A stretch of 64,000 nt of DNA from Notospermus geniculatus (taxonomy: Eukaryota > Nemertea > Pilidiophora > Heteronemertea > Lineidae). Below, piece by piece: positions 29,433-39,440 of the stretch (within the stretch, counting starts at the first letter, position 1; every line of letters starts with the position of its first letter). The notes beneath the pieces were generated by a model. That model ran no database searches, had not been told where the DNA came from, and saw only the letters and a program-made list of their open reading frames with translations. Position numbers and translations under genes: made by a program. The DNA lies in the NCBI GenBank assembly GCA_002633025.1, contig NMRB01000021.1, forward strand, positions 340,973 through 404,972, in the 5' to 3' direction.

Positions 29433-30635
29433 AAAGTAGGTCACGGGAGGGCTTACCTCGTGACCTCGTCACCGAGTGCAACGAACTCGTTCCCGGGTAT
29501 GGTCACGTGATCTTATCGATCTGTTGTCTTGTCGGCAAAATTAGTCGAGTTACAAATGCCAAGGACACATGATCGACGTCGAAAACAGGAATTATAAGAA
29601 TAAAATATGAAGGGTCATGGTAGCGGTGTCGTTAACCTATGTTTTTCTCGTCGAACAAACGAGAACTTGGCCGGAAGCCGTGCCCCACGCTGGTTGTAAA
29701 CAGGGCTTTGTGGGTCGAAGTCCTACCTTATTATCTTGTCTTCATGTTGGCGTTTAAATATAAAAGACAAAAGGAATTGACGCCCTTAACGAGGTGTTCA
29801 ATGAAACATAGATTTTGTTTTGAATTTTGACCTACTTTATGCATTTTAGACCGATGTACATGTAATGTTTTTCACTGCCCCTGTTTGCCAAAGCCCCCCA
29901 ACAAAAAAAATGAGGGACAAGCCGCGACGTGACAACGGGAGAGACATTGATTTTAATGTCCGCCACAAAATAAAGCAGGCATTCTCATTGATTACACCGA
30001 GTCGTGTGACCTATACACTGCGTTACGGCACCATCATTTAAAAATTCTCGGCGAAGAGGCGGAAAATTTCCGGTAGTTCTCTTCGATACGGCGAAAAACT
30101 CTCGTTCCATCATTTCTACTCCGCCTGCCTCCGTGCTGCATATCTGCACCATCCCCGTTTCTAACCTATCTGACCTATCTTATTTATCGATTTCAGATCT
30201 TGTCTCTATCAAACATGAAATCTACAAGTTTATTTCTGATGGAAAATCGTTTTGTTCCCGTCGAACCAGCGTACTTCTATAAAATGTCAGATGGGTGCGC
30301 GGTTTCGTGGCCGACGAAAGTAGGTCACACCATGAAATAATTGATAACCCGAGGCGCGTGTTATCAAATTTCATTTTATAGACACAAAGAATTCTATTAT
30401 TAGAATGATAAACTAGAACAATATCAATAGACCCTACATTGTGCTCGTTTTATAACAATCAATTCAAAATATGAATTGACAAAACAAGTCGGCAAGAAAA
30501 AAATCATGACTCCGCGGATATCCAGGAATAAATAGGTCACAAATTATGCTCCACTTATTCTCATCCCAAATTAGGTCAACAAAATAATAATCGAGTACTT
30601 CATTCATGATCCCAATATCCGGAAAAATTAGGTCA
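29433..30635. promoter_or_regulatory. Cluster of six ROR/Rev-erb response elements
   Basis: Perfect matches to WAWNTRGGTCA, the monomeric site for NR1D (Rev-erb/E75) and NR1F (ROR/HR3) receptors (family knowledge): 29433-29443 AAAGTAGGTCA (+), 29828-29838 (-), 30317-30327 AAAGTAGGTCA (+), 30529-30539 TAAATAGGTCA (+), 30568-30578 and 30625-30635 AAATTAGGTCA (+). Near matches occur at ~30008, ~30164 and ~31860. Two more perfect sites are near the E75 first exon. The cluster lies 3.1-4.3 kb upstream of the E75 start codon at 33759, so an auto- or cross-regulatory enhancer is inferred. Confidence 0.7.
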
Positions 30636-30637
30636 AT

Positions 30638-30777
30638 GGGTGAGGGCATGCAGGGCGACGTAGATGGCCAGGCTGACGTGTCGCTTTTGAGGACGTGTCC
30701 TCCTAGACCTGACATCGACGCCCTGTCACCGCTGAGGTTCGACCCCCAGTCAGATTTTGATAAGGGCGACTGTCTTT
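30638..30777 (+). CDS. Possible alternative first exon (tentative)
   Basis: An ATG directly after the last clustered receptor site opens a frame, MGEGMQGDVDGQADVSLL then RTCPPRPDIDALSPLRF, with exon-like base composition. A possible donor (TGT CAG A|GTAGGG) would leave phase 1, the phase needed to join the E75 zinc-finger exon. I do not recognise the peptide, the donor is weak and there is no transcript evidence, so this is only a candidate. Confidence 0.25.
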
Positions 30778-33016
30778 GTCAGAGTAGGGTTTCCCGGGAA
30801 CTTCGGTTTCCTGTTGATCTCTTTAAACCGAAAGTTTATATAACGAAACATGCTTCAAAACCGTGACGTATCGATTGATAATGATATCTCTCCCAAGGTC
30901 AAATACCGGAACAGGCCTATTCCTGTTTTCCCAGGTGCCCGNCCCCCCCCCCCCCCCTGCATAATCCCCGTAATCATGGGTGTGACGATGTGTTGGCAAA
31001 ACATCCGCAACCACCACCTCATATGACCTGACCCCCTACAACGTTTTGCTATATCTTGTCCTACATTATGACAAGTGCCATAAATTCTGAATAATAACCA
31101 TAATGCATATACCGTTCATCTCGGAAGTTAGTTATCCGCTGACCCCTGCAAGCTGGGTCAGTGTTACGTCCTTGTACATGTATATCTACCGCTTACCGGT
31201 AGCTTATGACCTTGAACAAGGTTCATCGAGAGTTCGCGCCCGGTGAAAATTATGAAACTAAATCTAGAATGAAGGTGTAAATATTTTGCCAGGGTTGTTT
31301 ATCACTATAAGTTATGTATAAATCCATAGTGCACAGCGAGGGCATCTTTATTTAGAAACGAAAATGTTGGTCATCGCTGAACACTCCCCATGAAAGGATG
31401 AAGTGGGCACTTGACATTGGCTTGAATATGTGTCTCCTCAGGCTTTCCTCCATGTTATACTCGGTAACCTCAAAACATTGAATTTCCCCGAAGTTGACGA
31501 CCTCTGTTAAACCTTTGGACACTTTCAATATTTAATATGGCTGGTTTCAATTTGGGTCGTTTCAATGGGTAGTTCCAAGGTTTTGAGGTTACTGTGTGCA
31601 CTGTGTTGCACCATCAGGCCTGCGACCTTGTCTATTCTCTTGGCAGCAGTATTAACTAACATATATGACACTCCGCTGGAAAAGTGTGCCGCTTGGTGAC
31701 AGTAATAAACAGAATGGGGTCGAAATACCATCAGAGTTCGCCTTTGGTCTTGGATCTTGAAATTCGGTCTTGGATCTTGGATCGCGGATCTTGGATCTTG
31801 AATTAGGGTGTCCCTCATACAATTGAATGTAGGCCGAGAATCCGGGAGTGAAATTAAGTTTAGTAGGTCAATCACGCGGGAAATTAGGCCGCCGCGCTTG
31901 GATTGGTGTTGCGTCCAAAGTCTCTTTCTTTACCACAGCTGGGGGCCTGAAACAAGCATCCTTATTCAACAAAGTATTTTTCATTTTAAGTTGACTATTG
32001 AAATTGTTGTCATCATGGGCATGATAGGCCTATATATCGTGTAATTTGATCCAAAACGATGTATAGGGCTTTGGGTCGTTCGACAATAGGCGGGACATTC
32101 TTTTCGGGAGATCTGTTTTCCCTCTACACCCATCAGACTCTCAAAGGGACTGAAAGACCTGTCAATAAAATCAGAAATCAGTTTTCTTTATTGATTTCTG
32201 GATACAAAAATTCGTCAAGGCACAGCTGCCCCAACCATCATCATGGTAAGACCCGTTTTTCATTTCTTTAGGGTCAATTTGAAGAAATTATTTACATGGT
32301 ATCAAAATATGTGTTTAAATTTCTGGCGGCAGTGAATTGTGAGTGCGGGGGTGACGGCTTGGCATTGTTATTCAATATTACTCGGCTACGTGCTCCCCAC
32401 CCTACCGTCTATTCACCCTGACACATGAACATGCGCTCTGCATAATATTTAAAGCAGACAAACCTCGTATACCTCTATGTATGAATAACTGGCCAATTTA
32501 TCGGAAAGTTGTTTACGAGAAACCAAGCAGGCAATCGATGTAAAGTACCCGTCTGCGAGTACTTGAATTGAATAGTTGTTTACCTCAAATAATTTAGGTC
32601 GCCTATTTTAGCTCATTCACCATCTCAGAATGTGGGCCAATTGCCTTCGGCCACAGGGGCATGGAAGGAATAAATTATTCCAAACTGGAGGATGGACTTT
32701 TCACCTTTAGGCTTGGTTGAACGGGTTGATGTAGGGTCAGCTCTATTATACACCTGTTGGCAGGAATGATGATCAAAACAGGGCTATATATCAAAAACTT
32801 GTTTTCCTGGTCGAACTTGTCACCCACGAAGCCTTCATGGACTGGTGAGCCCAAGATCCCCGCCGAGGTCCAGTCCAGTCATGGCAGTCAGCCCATGTCC
32901 AGTGAAGTCAGTCGAACAGAACGGACGCTTAGGTCGCGTATTTGTTGATTAACTACAGGCCCTATTAAAGCCCCGAAATGTTGTTCTTGAAAAGCATGGG
33001 AATAATTCTGCAACCC
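30778..33016. other. E75 upstream region with a second candidate exon
   Basis: A frame at 32059-32245 (MYRALGRSTIGGTFFSGDL ... SCPNHHH) ends at a strong donor CATG|GTAAGA in phase 1, again compatible with the E75 zinc-finger exon. It is unrecognised and tentative. Elsewhere: a short ggatctt repeat at 31740-31800 and the isolated n in a C-tract at 30942. Otherwise nothing recognised. Confidence 0.3.
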
Positions 33017-33034
33017 NNNNNNNNNNNNNNNNNN
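33017..33034. other. Assembly gap (18 n)
   Basis: Run of n in the sequence 0.7 kb upstream of the E75 start codon. A TTAGGG-like run (ccctaaccctaaccctta-type) follows at ~33160-33190. Real missing length is unknown. Confidence 0.9.
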
Positions 33035-33312
33035 CCCGGTACCAGCAGATTAAAGCTGACAAAAATTGGAAGTGTCTGAACGAAAAACCTGTCAACATTT
33101 ATCTGCTGATGGCCCAGTATTGATCTTTCTCCTCTTCCACCCCCTTACCCCTGCCGACTAACCCTAACCCTAACCCTTACCCTTAGCCAGTACTGGCTAG
33201 GCCTCAATACTATCACCCTATCGCGCAACCCGGCGCGCAACCCCCTATTTCAACCCAAACAAGTTGCTGCTCTCCATCACGCAATGATGAAATTTACAAT
33301 GCGATCAATGTG

Positions 33313-33320
33313 TGACGTCA
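33313..33320. promoter_or_regulatory. CRE palindrome upstream of E75
   Basis: A full TGACGTCA lies ~440 bp upstream of the first E75 ATG. CREB/ATF binding is the established role of this octamer; use here is inferred. Confidence 0.4.
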
Positions 33321-33434
33321 CAAGCTGTGATCACCTCCGCCTGACTGAACTACATAATGTAGTTCTGTTCCATTTCCCTGTGATCTGGAAACTATGTAGA
33401 TGGCGCTGGGCGCTACCCGATTACGAGTTTGTGG

Positions 33435-33445
33435 AATCTAGGTCA
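33435..33445 (+). promoter_or_regulatory. Proximal RORE/RevRE of E75
   Basis: AATCTAGGTCA is a perfect WAWNTRGGTCA match ~315 bp upstream of the E75 start codon at 33759, in line with the upstream cluster at 29433-30635. Confidence 0.55.
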
Positions 33446-33758
33446 TGGCATTAATTCCAAGTGTGTCAGCGGAGAAGTGAAAAACAAGTGCGCGCCGGCT
33501 GGCAGAGATCGGTCATTTTATGCGCGAAGTCCTGCACACCATCATCCGATTTCGCTGGGAAAGGATCTTTAGTACTTATTGAACAATTCTGTGCAGTGAA
33601 ACTCCACTTTTGAACACATTTTCTGTTATATGTCGTCATTTTTCCGAGTGCCAGTTGTGTTCTGTCTGATCAGCTGTTGTTCTCGACGCGGATGCATGGC
33701 CGATGGCGAAACGAAACTGAATTGAACTTCTGTCGAATTATATTCTCATAAACTCCTC

Positions 33759-33819
33759 ATGGATCAGCCAAGCATGCCGGGGAAAACCAGAACTACCCCT
33801 ATAGACATTGAATCATTAG
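33759..33819 (+). CDS. E75: E75 nuclear receptor, first coding exon A
   Basis: ATG opens MDQPSMPGKTRTTPIDIESL and ends in phase 1 at a consensus donor (TTA G|GTAAGT). Joined to the zinc-finger exon at 49898 it gives ...[18 protein letters not shown], and [13 protein letters not shown] is the start of the DNA-binding domain in arthropod E75 (family knowledge). This supports it as a true start exon despite the 16-kb intron. It would produce an isoform with a short A/B domain. The region just upstream has a CRE and a RORE. Confidence 0.72.
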
Positions 33820-34218
33820 GTAAGTTCATTTTAAACTTTTAATTGCATCAGATTGCTATGTGATATTTGACATTCCATTGTCTGAGTGTGTTTTTTCCGT
33901 GTTCATGATTGGTCAGCAGAGGTGTTAAAGCTGAATGCCCCTGCTCTCGTTAGGAGAAGTCTACAAAGTACAAAGTCTACCACAGTTACTCTTTCAGCAT
34001 GCAGCAGTCTGTGACTGTGTGTGTTTCATCATGATTTGATATTTTCATGACTTCCCTAGCTAATGCATCATCAACTCATGTACATGTATTTTCAAACTGA
34101 TACTGTAGACCCACATTTGTGTCTCAAAAATGTGTGTCTCTAAAATATCAGCAATTTGATTTCGGAGATTTTAAACCCATTTGGATAAAGTTTACCAGTT
34201 TCAGCAGAAATGGGTCAG

Positions 34219-34566
34219 AAGTTGAAATTTGTTGCCCTTTGCCTTTAATTAGGTCTAAGTTGAAATTTGTTGCCCTTTGCCTTTAATTAGGTCCAAGTTG
34301 AAATTTGTTGCCCTTTGCCTTTAATTAGGTCCAAGTTGAAATTTGTTGCCCTTTGCCTTTAATTATTAGCCTAAGTTGAAATTTTTGCCTTTTGCCTTTA
34401 ATTAGGCCTGAGTTAAATTTGTTGCCCTTTGCCTTAATTATTAGCCTATTAGTTGAAATTTGTTGCCCTTTGCCTTTACTTAGGTCGAAGTTGAAATTTG
34501 TTGCCCTTTTGCCTTTACTGGCTGAGTATTAAATTAAGGCAAACAAAGGGCAGCAAATTTCAACTT
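34219..34566. repeat. 38-bp minisatellite with inverted end unit
   Basis: About eight units of aagttgaaatttgttgccct followed by ttgcctttaattaggtc (38-bp period, later units variable). After them, 34532-34566 carries the reverse complement (aaggcaaacaaagggcagca, continuing aatttcaactt). It is in the first intron of E75. Confidence 0.85.
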
Positions 34567-34966
34567 TGGTGTAGGCCTAAATGACATTTTTCATCACAAT
34601 TAACTGTCGCTGCGTGGATTTTGGGGCATTTACCTTTTTGCTGTTTTATAAAATGAACAGCTGGCGTGAAACATTCAGAAAAAATTCAAAAAGTGAAACT
34701 TTTCTAGCGTGAAACATCCAGGTTCAGCACTTGTGAACAGCTGTGACCAGCCCAGGCGGGAATTCTCCCGTGAAAAAAATACAATATCAATTGAAAAATA
34801 TGCCACATTGTCCCATTATGTGAATCTGAATCATTCATATGGATACCTCTTGCTCACAGGACAGGATGACGAATCATGAACTGTGACAAAGCACCACCCT
34901 TCCGTCCAATCAACTGTCTGACCTCCTTTCTATAATATAGGTTTTGTAATCTAGATCAGCGACTAG

Positions 34967-34977
34967 TGACCTAATTT
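34967..34977 (-). promoter_or_regulatory. RORE/RevRE in E75 intron 1
   Basis: The minus strand reads AAATTAGGTCA, identical to two sites in the upstream cluster. It lies 1.15 kb downstream of first exon A. Confidence 0.5.
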
Positions 34978-34979
34978 TG

Positions 34980-36205
34980 AACAATTCAGTCTGTCGTAAA
35001 CAAGTTGTTGGTAATTTGTTTTCACAGGGTGAATCCAAGGGGTGTAATCTATGAAAAGTGTTGCTGAACAATCAGAGGCTATTTGAGGATCAGCGGTTTT
35101 CCTTTGTTCAAAACACTTTTTTGTGCTACCGATGGTAGACTGTGTTCCGGAGGAGAGGTCCCAGGGACGAAACTCCTTACAAAAGCCATGCATTGTCAAT
35201 GGTTATGATTGGATTAGCAAGATAATCCTTCACGAAGGGTTTAATCCACTTAGACTATAATTGTACCTGGACATTGATTCCAGGGGACTTTTCCACATCC
35301 ACACCAGCTCAAAACCTTCTTTTGACATGAGTATGAAAAGTGTGGACTACATGTCTAGCTTGCTGGGGGGGGGGGAAATCTCCCCGTAGCAACCAAGCCA
35401 CGGTAACAAGAAGAGTACATGATGTACTTTAACTGTAGTACGTTGTTTCGGGGAAGAATGCCATTTTATCAACTGGAGGCGAAATGGACATGTTTTGTAA
35501 TGCACTTTTGGAGCCAAGCAACAAGTTGCCAGATTGATATTTCTACTGAATCGATCCATTCGTTCTGTCTGTGCATACAAATTTTTCACGATCGAAAAAT
35601 GTACTTTAGACGCTGCATGCTATCACTGTTCCATGATCTAGTTTTCCCTCGGTATGGCTCAGTGATGCTAGCATTATTGGCCATCATCCAGTGCAGTGTC
35701 AATGTACTCTGGCTCCGCTCGCTAGCAGAATTACGATCGATACAGGAATGACGTGGAACACGTCGGAGTAAATAACTCCTTTATTTTTATCATTGGTCAA
35801 TGCCGTGCGTCTTGCTCTTAGTTGGAAATGTATTTTTAGTCGGAAATGTGGGAATTTTCTTCGTAAACTAGTTGTTTTTCATTCATGCTGATAGTCTGAG
35901 TGGTAGTGTACTGCTTTCTTTTGAGATTACGTTGTTAATGTTACCAAAAATTCATAAGTGAGCGATTCAGCTTTTTAGAAGAAATAAAACATTTCAGTTA
36001 ATTTAACATTTTGACATTTGAAAAACTTGGAACGTAAAAAACTCTACTAACATGACTGAAAAGAATGCTTGATTTCTGGATCCCTCCATCCCCAGCTCAA
36101 TCCCCACCTTGTATGTTTCAGGCACTGCTCTCAGGCTTTCTAATGACATTTCTGGTATCGAGTACACTCGTCCCCAGTGGCCTCGAGCTTAATACTAGTT
36201 ATACG
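34980..36205. other. E75 intron 1, no recognised feature
   Basis: Short frames only; a G-run near 35366. Nothing else recognised. Confidence 0.4.
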
Positions 36206-36240
36206 CTCTCAACCACTGGCACAGATGGACCCGAATCATG

Positions 36241-36640
36241 TTTCTGAACACTAGATGGCGCAAAATGGCGCGAAATGTCATCCACCAATTAGCGACCAGT
36301 ATTTCACGCAACTAGGGGAAAACATGAAACATTTTCTTATTGGCCGATTTGGTCACGTGACAAGTATCGTGGCATATTCCGGACTTTTCGTGTGATTTTG
36401 CCCCACTTTTTGGAATACATTCACCACTGCGAAATGAAAAGTTAACATACTAAACGTCGCATACGACCCGATGTGGGACAATACAGCGGTGTAAGTACTT
36501 CGCCTTCAGCATTCTTTGGATTGCCGTGATTGCGTCCATAGAAACAACACCGCCTAAGGTTGTTTGAAAGGTGATCGGTCATTGGCTGGTTGATCCCGCG
36601 CTTTCGTCAACAACTGGTAGTGACATCTAGTGTTCAGAAA
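36241..36640. mobile_element. 400-bp inverted-repeat element in E75 intron 1
   Basis: Ends tttctgaacactagatg and catctagtgttcagaaa are inverted. A wider inverted pair (ctctcaaccactgg at ~36206; cagtggttgaggg at ~36663) suggests it sits in an older foldback. Target duplication unclear. Confidence 0.65.
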
Positions 36641-37172
36641 CGGACTTTGGCACCAAATGTTTCAGTGGTTGAGGGTGACAGCTTCNGTTTTTTGGTGGTA
36701 GCTGTTAAAAAACTTGACCATTTACTATGCAAAAACTTTTGCTCAGCGTGCTTTACTAGTCATACAAGGCGCCGTTGTGGCGCTGTGGTTGTGTTTTTGG
36801 CGGTTCTTTTGACAATGAAAGGGGCATAAATTTGAGGGAGACGAAAATTTGGCAATAAAAATTTTTGAGTAGGCATTTTTTGGGGCAAAAAATAGGGTCG
36901 GTCGGGTTACCTGAACCAAAGGTTGTTTTTTTTGGCCTAATTGCAGTTTTGGCCAGTGGGGTACAAGGGACAAATCCCCCGTGGCTTGATAATGACAAAG
37001 TGATGGGGTGGGAATTTTTGTGTCCCTATTAGAGAGGTGTTCGATAAGGGAGGGGTTCTCTCGGTCTAATCGAGACACAGGGACATGACATGAAGGATCT
37101 GTAAACTCTTTACATGTATTAGGGTTAGGGTTAGGATTCTAACACTCGCTTAGGATTAGGGTTAGGGTTAAA

Positions 37173-37320
37173 CCACAGGCCTCTGGGTCGTTGTCTGTAA
37201 TTAATAAGTTTGTCTCCAGAATATCACTCGAGTTATATATAAAAAGACTTTTATATATAACTCGAGTGATATTCTGGAGACAAACTTATTAGTTACAGAC
37301 AACGACCCAGAGGCCTGTGG
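37173..37320. mobile_element. Near-perfect 148-bp hairpin element
   Basis: Two ~72-bp arms, from ccacaggcctctgggtcgtt inward to actcgagttatatataaaag, pair almost perfectly around a 4-6 base loop. TTAAA flanks it exactly at 37168-37172 and 37321-37325. It lies among TTAGGG-like runs (37119-37170). Confidence 0.88.
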
Positions 37321-37950
37321 TTAAACCAAGGTGGATATCCACTACTAGGTTTAACCCTAACCTGAAGGGAGGAGTATTAAGTGAGTGTTGAACCCTAAAC
37401 CTCATTATGGGTTAAATACGACCTTTGTGTCTGGTCAGAGGTCAGAGTGCTCTACTCTACAACACAATGCCTACAAAAATGTAAATAGCGATAGCTCTTT
37501 AGCTCTTCAACCGGTGGCAATTCTGACATGACACATCCGTGAGCTCCAACATGCCGATCAGCATGCACTTCTACCAGTTGCTCTGAACTCTTGAGCTCGC
37601 TGCATCCATTCATAGCTGTTGCATGTGTTAGCTGATGATTCATCGGGCTATTGATCTGGTGGGTAGCATAGGGAGGCCATTCTAGGTGAAAGCCACTGTA
37701 TATTATGGTATAATGCATGTTCAAGGACAGTTTATTTTTAACCCTGTGGGTCTGGCGAGCACATTTTGTAGGTAAAAAGAAATTAAAATTTATTGGGGGT
37801 TTCCAAGGGAGAATTCCTCTTTCTAAAAGCTGCAATTTTTAGGACTACAAAACAAAAAAAATTACTTAACAAATGCACTTCTATATCAAAATTAGCATGT
37901 ATTTGTATTTTGCAATGGAATTTTATAGGTTTAAGAACAGAACATGTTTA

Positions 37951-38458
37951 GGCCTAGAAAAATAAATTGTGTGTTTCTGGTCATCAGCGCAGTTCGGGAA
38001 AGTTCAAAAATTGGAAACGTTTCCGACTTTGGAAACGTTTCTTTTTTTGGAAGCGATTTTCGATTCCAATATCGGGAACGTTTCTGAATTTGGAAGCCCA
38101 AAGTATTCTGGCACAATCAAGCCTTTTGATGATGATAATTGATGATTATCGATAATTGCAGCCAACTTACGCCAGCAATTCAGATTTTACGCCGTGAAAT
38201 ACAAGGTCACAGGTGCTGCAATCTGTTATTGTTAATGGAAAAAAACACTTCCCGATTTTTGATACTCATATCCCGATTAGGCCTAACATGCAAATATAGG
38301 CCTGCACCGATTCCGATATCGGAATCGAAAACCGCTTCCGAAAAAAGAAACGTTGCCAATATTGGAATCGCTGGGCTTCCAAAATCAGAAACGTTTCCAA
38401 ATTCGGAACTTTCCCGAACTGAGCGATGACCGGAAACACACAATTTTTTTTCTAGGCC
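37951..38458. mobile_element. 508-bp Harbinger-type MITE
   Basis: Inverted ends ggcctagaaaaataaattgt and complement continue through gtgtgtttctggtcatc and gttcgggaaagttc. TTA is duplicated at 37948-37950 and 38459-38461. Internal gaaacgtttcc words repeat. It is in E75 intron 1. Confidence 0.85.
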
Positions 38459-38459
38459 T

Positions 38460-39237
38460 TAGCAAAAGACCACCACCATGAATCATACTTAGATATCAAC
38501 ACTTTAAAAATTCATGTCTCTCTTGTACCCATGGGCATGGTTGAAAAATATTGTGCTCTTCAACTCAAAATTTATTTTTTCTCTTCTCTGTCATTTCTCT
38601 ATCATTTTTTGCTTTTCTATATTTTCAATTATTTTCCTTTCAACATTATTTCATGTTTTACATAATACATGCACAAAGTGCTGCAACACCTCTCCCAGCC
38701 ACCGTCACGGTTATTTAAAGAATTTCCATATATGCCATAAAAGGAAATCCATCCAAAGAAAAAAGTGCAGTATTCTGAGAAACATGTCCTTCGGGGCATC
38801 TGCTTCAGACAGGGATTAGTAATACCGTGAGTCACCCTGTCTCGCTGCTCCAGCCCTACGAACATCATCAGTCCTTGAAAATACATGCAGCCCTTCATCA
38901 CGGCGGCCCTGCAAGCGATGACATCGCTCGCTCGTGCACACTCACCAGGTGTCTGTCTTTGGAAATAACATTCTCTCGCGGTGGAATCTGCGATGAGTCA
39001 TCTAATTCAACAGTGGATAAGATCGATGAGCGAACTCATTGCACGCAAGCAGACAGTTCTTTGAGATTCTTACATTGACGATCCATAACGAGGTGCACCC
39101 ATTCCCACTGTGCACCCATTCCCACTGTGCACCCATTCCCACTGTGTACCGGAGTAAATTCTTGAACCAGTTTATGATGAACTTAACTTGCTGCTGTCTC
39201 CATCCGCGTGCCTCGGTAATTGTCCAGACATCTTCCT
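38460..39237. other. E75 intron 1, no recognised feature
   Basis: A triple cccattcccactgtgcac repeat at ~39097-39140. No exon seen. Confidence 0.4.
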
Positions 39238-39440
39238 GTCAGAGTGGTGCAGCGTAAACATCAGCACCTGCACCTGAGAGGTTGCAGGTTTAATCCCCGG
39301 TCAGCCCCATTCTTCATGAAAGTGAAATTTTACTGGCCTCTGACGTCTGAGTGGTGCAGCGTAAACATCAGCACCTGCACCTGAGAGGTTGCAGGTTCAG
39401 TCTCCAGGTAGACTCATTCTGTATGAGAATGGAGACGGTC
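39238..39440 (+). repeat. Two tandem tRNA-derived SINE heads
   Basis: gtcagagtggtgcagcgtaa and gtctgagtggtgcagcgtaa start 107 bp apart. Each is followed by catcagcacctgcacctgag then aggttgcaggtt(t/c)a. They belong to the family of 4104-4172 and 47767-47849. Confidence 0.8.

Noticed and set aside
33160-37175. TTAGGG-like runs near 33160 and 37119-37170 as a possible chromosome end
   Set aside because: Short, interrupted and flanked by unique gene sequence; interstitial repeats only.
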